This document shows, one piece after another, positions 23,417 through 33,306 of a DNA stretch of 64,000 bases. Made by a program: the position numbers and the translations under genes. Each line of letters begins with the position of its first letter. Position 1 is the first letter of the stretch. The notes beneath the pieces were generated by a model. It was not told the DNA's origin and searched no databases. It was given only the letters and a program-made list of their open reading frames with translations. The stretch is from Schizophyllum amplum (taxonomy: Eukaryota; Basidiomycota; Agaricomycetes; Agaricales; Schizophyllaceae): NCBI GenBank assembly GCA_007026445.1, contig VDMD01000014.1, positions 372,001 through 436,000 on the forward strand, read 5' to 3'.

Positions 23417-23675
23417 TCACGCCATGGCACTCGCTGCAAGCGGCGGAGAGACGTAGCGCAAGACGATACTGAATCAGCTACTTTGGTACAATTGAATTTC
23501 AGTGGGGAATATTTTAGGAGAGGATGACAACTTACGACGGTGAAGACGTCGAGTTCCACATGCAAACATCCTCGACCTCCCGGAACGATAAGACAGCACT
23601 CAGATCTCGCCCATCGGCGTCACGTACGCCAGTTATGAAACGAGAATATGTCGAATAAACATTCAAGCGACCCAT
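23417..23675 (-). CDS. Candidate small two-exon gene, unit 1
   Basis: Exon 1 (23,536-23,675) begins MGRLNVYSTYSRFITGVRD, continues DLSAVLSFREVEDVCMWNS and ends at a GTAAGT donor. A 67-nt intron (23,469-23,535, acceptor GATTCAG) leads to exon 2, IVLRYVSPPLAASAMA and stop, giving 64 codons in exact frame. Unit 3 keeps the same frame (45,002-45,260) with conservative changes (VYT for VYS, YVFPLL for YVSPPL). Units 2 and 4 carry a stop in exon 1 (HST then TAG). No known domain. After the stop, a GTGAGG and the conserved frame IMWRRFRLARNAL suggest the model may be incomplete. Confidence 0.35.
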
Positions 23676-23699
23676 CGCGGCACTTGGCGAAGGCGCGGT

Positions 23700-25600
23700 C
23701 GCATTCCGGACGGTAGAGATGCGTGTTCGGGGCGTCAGCGGGGACGTTCTACGAGTTGCAAAGGATCCAGGATGGTGGCGGCGTTCTGGAATGGAAGATA
23801 GCTATCGTAGAATGAGGGGAGCCGAAAAGCGTTTCGTCCGAGGCGGCGGAGGCGCGCGGATGGGTGAGGGCGACGTGGATGATGGGAGCAAGTTGAACTT
23901 CGGGGAGCCGGACCGGCTGCGACGATCATTAAACATGTTGTTCCCGACCGCCATCGTCGTCTGCGGACCATGTCTGCGTCGACTTCTGGATGCCCTTCGT
24001 ACAGTGTGGTCATCATCTACTGATTGCCTGCCTGTCCGTGTGGTTCCGCTGCTCGAACGACCTCTGCCAACCTCAAAATCGACGAGGAGGCGCTCGGGTG
24101 GCGCGCACCCTCGTCAAGGTCACCCGAACAGTGGTTCATGTCCGAGGACCGTCCTGATCGGCTACGTACAGCTAGGCTAACCAGGTTACCGTGCCGCCGG
24201 GCCCTGATCTACGCGCTGACCACGTCATCTGGCTGAATTAGGTAGGCCTTGTTGAACCAGTCGCAGCGGTGGCGCGCACGGCGCCGCAAGCGACTCGGAC
24301 TCGTGCTTTTGCATGCCGTTCATGCAGCAGCGGCGCGTCTGACACTACTACAGTGATAATCACATGCATTTGCTTGCGGTTTGCGCGCACAGCTGGCGGG
24401 GACATGAGTGAGTGAAATCGTTGAAGTTCGTTGTTGAACTTTGCATGAACAGGGTGGACGTGCGCGAGCGTTTGTTGTACAACCCCGTGCTTTCGATCTA
24501 TCAGCGACGTCAACGTACTCGGCTCGCGAGATGAAGAGATGACGGAAGGAATGCACGAGGATGATTCGGAAGAACGGCAGAGTCAGGAGGTTGGAAACGC
24601 GAGTGTGAGTGTACATGTTGAACTCACATCTATGCACAAAGTCCAGGCGCACGACTATGCCGCTGTCGACTGTTGGTGGCGCGGAATGATACGGACGTAG
24701 TGCGAGGATGTATGTCAGACTGCGCGTGCGCTTGAGAGAGGCGTGGAGACGGAAGATTCGGGGTGACAGGCGAGCGAGTTGAAGGTGGGGAAGGGTGTGG
24801 CGCGTAAGTCGCGGGACAGAGTGCGTGGCGGGATTCTCATTCCCATGCTCTTCTAGTATGTAGGCGTTGACGAACTGCACTCACGAGGATCGTGATATTG
24901 CATATTGCAAGACGGGGGATGAGGTGCTCGTACTGTACAACGAGGTGGCGTGTTCACTCAGTTCAACGTATGTTGCACTTTCGCATCGAGACGGCGGGCG
25001 GATCGTGCCGCCCCGCGTCATCGCTTCCGAGTAGGTACGCATCTTCCATACATCAAACTCCCGATGACCTTCTCAGGAGGTTGGAAAAGCATATGTGTAC
25101 ACCGCAGAGGGTGAGAACTTTCCCTCACGCTAGTTGCGCCCCGCCAGCGATGTTCTCTTGGATGTTCTGCAAAGTTCAGCGGATCCAGAGCTGTGGCCGC
25201 GCTCCAGATTAAAACGAAGTGTCAGAAGATTGTGAGGAACCGAATAGTATCTCTTTGAGGGTAAGGAGAGTGTACGGTGAGCGTGAGGGAGGCGGAAGAT
25301 TGCCATCAAGTTGAACTTCGGTTCTCGGACCGACGGCCGCGTCCATTGTTCTCCTTGTTCCCGACCCTCACGATCGTTCGCGCGACTTCGCCAATAGTTG
25401 ATATTTTGTGAATTTTGCTCAGCGCTGATTTATATGCCCTGTATGGCTCTCATTCTACGGCGCGTGATACGGGAATGGCCAAAGATTGTAACATCTCCAA
25501 TGTATGGCGCGGCGGGCGCCTAACCTATCCGCGGCCGAATTACGACACCATTGTTGAAGATCGGGTTGCGGTAGATCTGCCACGTACAAGGGTAAGTATC
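23700..25600. other. Conserved, frame-fragile stretch of unit 1
   Basis: Holds fragments that look coding in one unit or another: plus-strand LKIDEEALGWRAP and SPEQWFMSEDRPDRLR (about 24,075-24,170), the 5'-truncated reading described for unit 4 at 56,839-57,267, and LNFGEPDRLRRSLNMLFP (about 23,890). About 250 bp at 23,720-23,980 is a diverged direct repeat of 25,140-25,390; both contain GGATCCAG...GTGG and CAAGTTGAACTTCGG...TTGTTCCCGACC. Equivalent stretches: 34,700-36,560, 45,300-47,170, 56,290-58,190. No single gene model fits all units. Confidence 0.4.
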
Positions 25601-25823
25601 TTGTTCGGCTCCCTCAATTTCCGACGCCGTTCGTATATATACCTCTCCTAAACGTACGTTGGTCTTTTTCAACCATCATGCCCCCGCCTCCTCGACACGT
25701 CCGTTCGCTGTCTCGTCCTCCCGCTGCCGCCGACCACGTTGGAAATGCTTGTAGACTCATAGGTGAGTAGGGCCTGACACGTCTCCTCCTCGTTGACTGA
25801 CCCGTGTCCAGGTTGAGGGCGAA

Positions 25824-26660
25824 GGCGACGCGACGCGTCGCCGCCATGTTTCTCGTGGTCACGGCATGCCTCACATCACGAGTCGTGCCTCCTTCTCGCA
25901 CGGTCGCAGTAGCCCCTCGTCCTCGCTGACATCGACAGGAGCTGCCTCACGCGCCGCCATATCTGTAGGTGAGTATCAAGTACACTCATGCATCACATTC
26001 TCTGCTGACTTTGTTGCAGACGACGCGCGTCTCTGCGTATCTCACTGTCGTCACCGTTGCGGTGTCGCCATCGTTCCTTGTCTTTCACTGATGGTCTCGG
26101 TGTCATCTTCGCTCCGTGGGTGGGCTGGGGAATACATTTCGGTGAGTTGCCTCGCGTCTTTGGTATGTCCTCCGACTGACACCCTTCACAGGACGCGGAC
26201 GGGTCTTGGCCTCGGCGACGCCTCGACCCCTTGGGACCCGGGAGACCATCGCGCGGCCGAAGGCCGCGCACACGGCGACGGCGCGCAGCGCCGTCGCGCT
26301 TTGTAGGCTCTGTGCTTCGTTCTTCGGTGAGTTGTTCTGTTTTGCTTACTAGGCTCTTGTTGACATTTTAATTGGATTGAGGTGAGGAGCGTTGGGGCTA
26401 CGGCAGGGGCGGAGGAGACAATGGCGCGGCCGGAGGCCGCGCCCACGGCGACGGCGCGCAGCGCCGTCGCACGCCATAGGGTTCTCGCTTAGTGCATTGG
26501 TGAGTCATTCTATTTTTCGTATCTTGCCTTTCGATTGACGTGCTGGTCAGTTGCGGCGAGCGACGCTCGTAGCCTCGCCGGGTGTTCGCGGCAACGGGGG
26601 GCGGGGCCGCCCAAGCGCGGCCGAAGGCCGCGCATCACGGCGGCGCTGCGCGCCGCCGTG
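25824..26660 (+). repeat. Triloop hairpin cluster, unit 1
   Basis: Perfect inverted repeats with exactly three unpaired bases: 25,824-25,842 (8 bp, loop GAC), 26,251-26,269 (8 bp, GAA), 26,275-26,297 (10 bp, GCA), 26,424-26,442 (8 bp, GGA), 26,448-26,470 (10 bp, GCA), 26,557-26,569 (5 bp, GAC), 26,615-26,633 (8 bp, GAA), 26,636-26,660 (11 bp, TGC). Six of them are three pairs of GCGCGGCC-type followed 2-5 nt later by GCGACGGCGC-type hairpins, one pair per T2 exon. Confidence 0.85.
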
Positions 26661-26870
26661 CTCGTCTTTGTTGCTCAAGCGGGAGCTCGTGCCGTCATAG
26701 ACGTTGATCACATTCTGGGGGCAAGCAAGGTGCGTACAATGCTTTGCAGTCAGAGACGATGCTAACCTTTCTGCAGCATGCATCGCCGTCCGTGGAGCAA
26801 TTTTTGGACACCCTCACCACGGTCCCGACACGCTCCGCGCCATGCAGAGTCACACTACCATTGCCCTCCG

Positions 26871-27494
26871 TAGGCGATGAGTATATGTATCGCCGTCCGG
26901 CGAGCAATCCGAGTAGGTCCCCGTGTCCTCACCATGTCACTCAATGTCTCTGTAACTTCCTGCACGAACGGCGACAACGCCTACTCACGCTCTAGGCGAC
27001 GAGTATATGTATCAGCAAGGTAAGCAAGTTGTCGTGTCTTCATCATGTTGCTAAATGTCTTGCTAGCTTGCTTATCCTCGCCGGCTATGCATACTCGCGC
27101 CCTTAGGCGATGAGTATATGTATCGCCGTCCCCCGAGCGACGCCCCGAACGTTATCGGCCTCTTTGAGAGCGTTCGCCGTTGTGGTCACAGTGTCCTCAG
27201 CGCTTTCCAGGACACGCCGACAACGCAGTCCACAACATCACGGCGTACCGGATTGGGGAGGACAGCGTAGGTGATGAGTATACGTATCGCCGTCCGGCGA
27301 GCAAGGTGAGTGCTGTCTCTGAGCACTTAACATACAACTGACCTCTTGCGCCTAGACGATGAGTATATGGATCGCCGTCCGCCGAGCGACGTGATTGACA
27401 GTCTTAGGACGCGCCCGACCGTCTCGCGGCACTCTCAAGACGTACCCTCTCGCGCCTAAACGATGAGTATATGGATTTCCGTCCGGCGAGCAGG
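26871..27494 (+). repeat. Reiterated GATGAGTATATG element, unit 1 (six copies)
   Basis: Core GATGAGTATATGTATCGCCG followed by TCCGGCGAGCAAG; copies start near 26,874, 27,001 (shortened), 27,114, 27,272, 27,357 and 27,460. Degenerate copies occur near 26,776 and 27,648. Each is preceded by TAG (TAA in the last) and several are followed at once by GT(G/A)AG, so most copies sit on predicted exon borders. One frame of all copies reads (G/D/N)DEYMYRRPAS with few changes. Confidence 0.8.
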
Positions 27495-27950
27495 CCATCG
27501 GTGAGTACATGATTCTTGATCCAGCTCGATCTGACTGAGCTCGCCTTTGTTGTGTGCACCATGCCCTCACTCTCGGGCGCCTCGAACATGCGCTACGCCA
27601 TCTCTGGCACGCGCTACGCCCTCGGGGACCCCACCAGACGACGAAGCAACATATCGCCGTCCCGCGAGCAGGCCGTGCGTTGGGGGCGTGTACTATCTTG
27701 TGAGTAAAACCATCCCCTCATCAGGATTCGACTGACGTTCTCTTCGTAGACGGTGACCTTTCAGCGTCGTAGACGGCGATCTTCCGGCGTCTCAGTCTGT
27801 TGAGGCGAGGGCCGTGCGGAGGTGTCGGCGTCCGTGTACATTCAGCGGGCTCGGCGGGGACTTGTCGTGCACAGTGAGGACGCGTCTGGGTGTCGGTATC
27901 CTCGTTGCCTTGTAGTCAGTCATTGTAAAGTCGTGTAGATCAGGAAATAC

Positions 27951-28668
27951 TACGATTTGATTGCTTTACTTAGAGATTGCGATTACTTGCAGAGATACAA
28001 AGACCAGAAGAATAAATCACTGGAAGCAACACAATGACTGAAGTTGAACTCGATGAACTTGCGTGACCGCGGGAGGCTTGGCGCGGCGTTGAGAGGGCGC
28101 GGGGACTGAGCATGAAAGGCACAAGCGGCGTTGTATTCGGCACAAGTGAAGGACTCGCAAAGCAAGGTCCTTCTCTCGCACAGAAGGGGCCTCCCTCTCA
28201 CACAGAGCAATAGGCACTCGTCGTCCGAGTGCATGCACGCTTTTGCGATGTCGAAAGCTGAGGAACAAGCGAGGACGAACGACGAGTGCTAGGCGGTCCT
28301 CGGGCATGAAAGGCACAAAAGCGATTGTATTCGGCTACCTACAACTATCTAGACGAGCCTACTGCGCCACCGGGTTCCTTGACCACCAAGAATCCCAGAG
28401 AGAGCCCTCCCACCCTCACAGGACGACTGTGTCAAGTTGCCCGAGCGCGCGCGCGCTTTCGCGGGGTCAAGAGCTAGAGAAACGAAGTGAGTGCAGCAAG
28501 AACGAACGGGGCGCACTCAGCGCGGTACTCGGCCGCGCATCGCACAAGCTCACGCTATCCCTTGATACTCCCGGTCCCCGCATACCCTCGCAGTCCCGCC
28601 GCACGGACCCCCGCAGTCCCGAACTCGTCGCGACCGAACAGGCGGGCAGCGGCCGGCAGGGCGAGGAG
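27951..28668. other. Spacer between T2 and the short TATA unit, unit 1
   Basis: Contains a direct repeat 196 bp apart (GCATGAAAGGCACAA...GTATTCGGC at about 28,109 and 28,305), a CGCGCGCGCGC run (28,448-28,458) and the probable promoter of the next unit. Short ORFs on both strands vary between units. Equivalent stretches: 38,691-39,377, 49,531-50,245, 60,736-61,427. The unit 2 spacer diverges most, around 39,060-39,170. Confidence 0.4.
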
Positions 28669-28924
28669 TATATAAGCCCCTCCCATCTCACCTTCCCTTC
28701 ATCGTCACTGCCCCCTCTCTCGCCTTGCCGTGGTCGTGCCCGTCGTGCCGTCGCGCCTCTGCCCTGCCGCCATGCTGCTCGCCATCACGCCGGAGTTTTG
28801 TTGGAGGAGGTCATGCTAGTCGGGGTCATGCTGGTGGTACGCTGGGGTTATGATCGTGTAGTTAGTGTCGTCGTCGCACGCCCCCGGACATGGGCCCCTG
28901 TAGGGGGAACCCATGTCCGGGGGC
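28669..28924 (+). other. Short TATA-headed plus-strand unit ending in a perfect hairpin, unit 1
   Basis: TATATAAG at 28,669-28,676, 204 bp upstream of the hairpin at 28,880-28,924. A small ORF (MLLAITPEFCWRRSC) is cut by a TAG in units 1 and 3 but runs on in units 2 and 4. An overlapping longer frame passes through the hairpin (EEVMLVGVMLVVRWGYDRVV) and is open in all units. Product unknown; it may be a short structured RNA. Confidence 0.45.
28880..28924. terminator. Perfect 15-bp-stem hairpin between convergent 3' ends, unit 1
   Basis: GCCCCCGGACATGGG pairs with CCCATGTCCGGGGGC without mismatch. Inside the 15-base spacer CCCC and GGGG can add a second short stem. It lies 66 bp from the stop of family copy 2 on the opposite strand. 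A role in 3' end formation or RNA processing is inference. Confidence 0.6.
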
Positions 28925-28989
28925 CCACAAAAGGAGGGATGGGCGCTAGACACCTATCAAAATTCATGCCGGTTCACCGCGCTATGACA

Positions 28990-30560
28990 TCACGTGAGCA
29001 GCATATCTCCAGTAAAAAGGCAAGTCAGTGGCGAAGGCTTCGGCTTGGGACTAACAAGCGCGCGCCGTAGCCCAAAGGGCCGATACAAGCGTGGCGGCGG
29101 TAAGCTCTTATTATGGGGCCCGCCTCGCATGGGTAATCTGCAACGCAAAGATCGCATCGTACGTGTTTGAGTCGCTCGAGTACTCTCATCGTCGAGCCCG
29201 CCATCGCTGGACTCGGAATCTGGGCCTCTGTGAGCAGGGGATCCAAGGGCTGCGGCGATGAGCTCATTACCTTCGGGCGTGTCTGAGCGTGGGCTTCCTG
29301 GTTTATCGCGCGAGCCTCCAGGTGCATCGCATGAGCCTCCCAATGCATCGTCCGTAAGTTGATCTCGGGCGTGGTCGCGCGTGAGCTGTCTGAAGTGGTG
29401 CTGCGTGAGCTGGCGGGCGATTTCCGTGCCAATGATCGCTGTACCTGGTTCTTCGAGCGTAGCGACCATATGTTGTTCTTCAGGTGTGTCCGCCAGGGAC
29501 ATGTTGTTCATAAGACCGCCCTCCATCTGTTCCTCGGGCGTCTCCTGCATCTGCTCCTCGGGTGTCTCCGCCATTTTTTCCTCGGGCGTCTCCTCCATCT
29601 GCTGTTCTTGAGGCGTTTTCGGGCGTTGACGCAGAACTAGATGGAGCGGGTGTAGACACAAGAACGCAGGATACTTGGCGGTCAGACGCTCCATGAGCCT
29701 GCGTGCCGCCCCGAGTTTCGGGTGGATCCCATATCACGACGCCGTTTTGCATTGCAACGTAGACACTCGACGTACAGATCTGCGTCGAATTGATAGAGCT
29801 CGTCGCCCTGCTCAAGCGGTGCGACTGCGTCACGCGCGGTCAGGACAAACGGCTTCCAATTGCCTGTGGGCCTCGGTCAGTCATAAGTAGTACGAGATAT
29901 TGATCACACGCACATTCCTCTATATTTCGCGTGTAGTCAAGGCCTGAGGTGAAGGACCAAAAGTCGGCGAGGTACTCGTCGCCGTACCCGCCGGTGGTGT
30001 GCGGGAGCAGGAAGCCGGGGGTGATCATGCGGATGGCGGCGCGGTCGAAGGTGGGGCAGCGCCAGAGGGCGAGCGCGGCGCCCCGGGGCTGGGTACGCTT
30101 CGCGTGCTCGGCGAGGGCGACGATGAGTCGCGAGATGTGCAGGATGTTGAACATGTGGTCCTCCCAGTACAAGTCGCGGCAGGCGATGAGAAAGACGGAG
30201 TGCCAGAGGAAGTGGAGATGTAGATGAGGGGGAGGCGATACACGACGGGGAGCCTGAAGCTGCTGCCGTCCTGGAGGTGGATAGTGGGGTAGTTGTTGTC
30301 GGAGGTGATGGTGCACGCGTTGCGCTTCAGGTCGGCGAGGAAGGAGGCGGGGGTGTAGTGGGGATGGGTTTCGGCGGAGTAAAAGTCGAGCTCGTCGGGA
30401 TGCCTCCAGGGAGCTGGGGAATTCGTTAGCACTATACAGGGCCTGGCTTGCGGGGCGTACCATTGTCATTCGGATGGTGACTGCGCTTGACCCTCCGCGT
30501 CCCGCGCACGGGGAACGGTTCCCCCAGAGCACTGTGGGCATCGCGCTTGCGCAAGTTCAT
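28990..30560 (-). pseudogene. Array-family copy 2, frame broken by several one-base length changes
   Basis: Starts MNLRKRDAHSALGEPFPVRG at 30,560 and has the family introns (30,414-30,460 and 29,863-29,913 approximately). Exon 2 is 500 nt instead of 501: one G is missing near 30,222 (AGTGGAGATG for AGTGGGAGATG). More one-base changes in homopolymers occur near 29,745 (TTTTGC), 29,712 (CCCCG), 29,660, 29,622 (TTTTC) and 29,362 (GATCTCG for GATCCTCG). The near-identical copy 4 has none of these. The bare sequence does not encode the family protein, but the pattern looks more like read error than decay. An intact gene in the organism is likely (inference). Confidence 0.6.
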
Positions 30561-31229
30561 ACTGGACACGGTCAAGGTGAAGTTCGATCCAAAAGCACGC
30601 GATCGAGGACGCGCGAGTCCAGTGATCGAGATTCTGCTCTCTCCCGTCGACAATGTACGTCGCAACCTCCAGGCCTGCCGCATCCGACGACCGACACCCT
30701 CCTCCATCTCATTCCCCTCCCTTCGACCACACTCACGACCAACCCTCCTCTGCTCGCTGCAATGACAAACGGAAACCCGCGTAGGCACCGTCGCCGTCGC
30801 CGTCGCAATGCTGACCACCCACGCGTCTACGCCCCGCGCTCCCTTCGTTCCCCCCTCCCCCTCTCACCCTCCGTTCCCCTCGCCTTCGCCCCCTCCTCGC
30901 TCCTGCAAACTCGCAAAGGCATAAACAAAGTTCTATTGTAGTCAGTCTACCTACTGCATTACTACCGTATTTACACGCCTCCATCTACCTCTACACTCCT
31001 CCGTCTCCCTCACCGTCCCCCTTGCCTTCGTAAACCGGCTCCTTCTCCCTCCCTCACACCATCCACGCCCCCCTCGCATGCATCCCCCCTTCGCATACGT
31101 CCCCCTCCCCCTCCTCGTCAATCAACCCCCTCGTAAACCGACCACCCCCCTCGTAAAATCAGCCCCCCTCGTAGACCTAACTCCTCCTCCGCATATGTTC
31201 CCTTCGCGTACAATCTCTTCCCCACCCTC

Positions 31230-32900
31230 ATAAACTCGAACCCCCCTTCTTAGAATCAAACCCCCCTTCGTAGAGTCAACCGCCCCCTCGTAGAATCAAA
31301 CCCCCCTTCGTAGAGTCAACCCGCCCTCTCGTAGAATCAACCCGCCCCTTCGTAAAATCACCTCCTCCTCGCGCATACGTCCATTAATTGTAGACGTGCC
31401 CCTTCCCGCAAACACCCCCCTTCTCGCACAAGTCCCCCCCTCTCCCTCTCTCCCCCCCCTTTCGTAAAATCAACTCCCACGTAAAGGTGAAAATCAAGTA
31501 AAATCAACTCCCACGTAAAGACGAAAACCAACCCGACCTCTCGCAGACGCGCCCCTCTCACAGACGCGCCCCTCCTGCATAAAAACCCCCTCCTGCATAA
31601 AAACCCCCTCCTGCATAAAAACCCCTCCTGCATAAGAATCCCCTCCTGCCAGAGAACCCCCTCCTGCCTGAGACCCCCTCCCGCGACGCGAGATCGCAGA
31701 ACCAACCGCCCGTCGTGAAATCAAACACCCCATGGGAGCACGTACCGCGTCCGCCGGGACGCCCAACATCCTCCGTCAGGACGCCCAACATCCTCTGTCA
31801 GGACGCCCAGCATCCTCCGTCAGGACGCCCAACATCCCCCATGGACCTTCTCCGTAGCGCGCCGCCGTCGACGACGACGAGCAAGCCGCGGGCGTCGACG
31901 CCGACGAGCAAGCCGCCGGCAGAACTACAGAGCAAACCACCGTGAGTAACGAGAATGGAAAGTAGATAAACATCGACTCACTAGATAACCGTCGACTCAC
32001 TAGGTTAACGTCGACTCACTAGGTTAACGTCGCCTTACCAGATAAACGTCGCCTCACAGACATAATCGACGGAGTCACTCGCAGCGTTGTGAGTGCGTCG
32101 CGGGAGGGTCGGCGGGAGCGTCGCTGGAGGGTCGGCGGGACCGTCGCTGGAAGGTCGGCGGGGGCGTCGCTGCGTAGTAGACGTACGGGGGCGTCGCTGC
32201 GTGATAGACGGAAGCGTCGCTGCCTAGTAGACTGGGGCGTCGCTGCGTGATAGACGGGGGCGTCGCCATGAGGGCCAAACCCAGCACCTGAGAACGCGGT
32301 CAGACAGAACCTCGAAGCAGATAGTGAAGAGCGCGAAGCGGCTAGTGAAGACCCACGTACTCACCACTAGGACGACGACACGGGTCGTATAATAGAAGCG
32401 CTGGTCGTATAACAGCGGCGCGAGTCGGCCAACAGCGGCGCTGGTCGTATAACAGAGAGGCGCCGGTCGGATAAAAGAGGCGCGGGTTGTATGCCAAAGG
32501 CGCGCGGGACTAGACACGCCGGGACTTGCTTTGTGTAGCTCGATAGGTCCGTACTCGGCGGGCTGCGAAAATCATCAGGTTAGTGAGCAGGTCAAAGGGA
32601 AGGATGGGGATCGAAGGGAAGGACAGTGATCGAGGGGAAGGACAGTAAGAATGTCGAAGGGAAGGACGGGGATCGAAGGGAAGGACGGGGATCGAAGGGA
32701 AGGACGGGGATCGAAGGGAAGGACGGGGATCGAGGGGAAGGCCAGGGATCGAGCTGACTTACCGACGGCGTCATAGGCGAAGGTGGGTGGGTGTTTGCAA
32801 AGTTGATGTGCGGTGACGAGGGCGACACGATGGCGGTGACGGTGGCGACGCGACGGCGGTGACGAAGGCAACGCGACGGCGGTGACAAAAGCGACACGAT
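31230..32900. repeat. Minisatellite block of unit 2 (type II)
   Basis: C-rich repeat at 31,236-31,360; about 17-mer CCTCCTGCATAAAAACC at 31,545-31,690 in the position of the type I GCGCAAAGGC repeat; 22-mer GTCAGGACGCCCAACATCCT at 31,756-31,840; GTCGCTGGAGGGTCGGCGGG-type repeats at 32,100-32,270; GGTCGTATAACAG repeats at 32,380-32,470; GATCGAAGGGAAGGACGGG at 32,590-32,750; GGCGGTGACGAAGGC repeats at 32,815-32,890. Same order as unit 1 but different copy numbers. Confidence 0.85.
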
Positions 32901-33306
32901 GATGCCGAGGGTGGGGGCTGACGCCGAGGTCTACGATCAATGGTTAGCAAACGCGAGTGCAAAGATGAGGAACGCGAAACGCACCAAAAGGGGGGCCTCA
33001 TGCACAGTGCCCGTCACGTAAAACAGCGAGTAGTACAAAATCAAAGGCGACGCAGAACGTGCCTAAAGACCTGCAATGAGAGGGTTAGTGAACGCAGCAT
33101 AACATGATTCCCAAGTCAAACTCACCTCGAGTGGGGGGTAGCATGCGAGGGGCGTGAGCAAGCGAGTCGAGGTCGCACGACGAGGGAATGAAAGAGGCCG
33201 TCGGTGGGGACATGAGAGAGGCAGTAGATGAGGACATGAGAGGGGCAGTCGATGAGGGGCAGAAACGAATGCTGCCTCAACTCCCCCACATCCCCCGACC
33301 CTTATA
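31358..33306 (-). other. T1, unit 2
   Basis: TATAAGG at 33,300-33,306. The donor/branch/acceptor sets of unit 1 recur at the same places: GTGAGTTTGACTTGGG with CACTAAC near 33,070-33,125, GTGCGTTTCGCGTTCC with GCTAAC near 32,935-32,985, GTAAGTCAGCTCGATCC through the expanded intron near 32,570-32,760, and GTGAGTACGTGGGTC near 32,288-32,363. The second exon differs from type I (GTCTTTAGGCACG), which puts a stop after the first intron in the frame used for unit 1. Confidence 0.5.

Larger units (their letters stand above)
25634..27950 (+). other. T2, unit 1: predicted plus-strand TATA-headed spliced transcription unit with hairpin-bearing exons
   Basis: TATATATA at 25,634-25,641, then introns 25,763-25,811, 25,969-26,019, 26,142-26,191, 26,327-26,381, 26,500-26,550, 26,730-26,776, 27,306-27,355 and 27,700-27,749. 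They are 47-55 nt, mostly GTGAGT donors, with TTGAC/CTGAC/CTAAC branch sequences and AG acceptors. Exons carry the triloop hairpins and the GATGAGTATATG element. A frame joins exons 6 and 7 perfectly (VIDVDHILGASK to HASPSVEQFLDTL), but the exon 1-2 join gives an early stop in every unit, the first ATG (25,677) is lost in unit 2, and one-base differences in the hairpin exons shift frames. Spliced transcript likely; protein product doubtful. It may be a structured spliced non-coding RNA (inference). Confidence 0.6.
19478..30560. repeat. Macrosatellite unit 1 (type I), 11.08 kb
   Basis: Defined from the family-gene start at 19477 to the next family-gene start at 30560. Order along the plus strand: C-rich zone, minisatellite block under minus-strand unit T1, conserved ORF stretch, T2 (plus), short TATA unit with hairpin (plus), shortened family gene (minus). 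The next units repeat the same order. The second part (from about 24.0 kb) is nearly identical to the matching part of unit 3. Confidence 0.9.

Noticed and set aside
26871..27680. Repeat-peptide precursor (RiPP-like) with DEYMYRRPAS cores
   Set aside because: The copies are not in one frame even after removing the predicted introns, and no signal peptide precedes them. Kept only as a remark under the element.
28243..29070. 275-codon plus-strand ORF over the spacer, short TATA unit and hairpin in unit 1
   Set aside because: It is open only because of one-base length differences; in unit 3, nearly identical, it is split in two, and it would run across a TATA box and a hairpin into the 3' end of the opposite gene.
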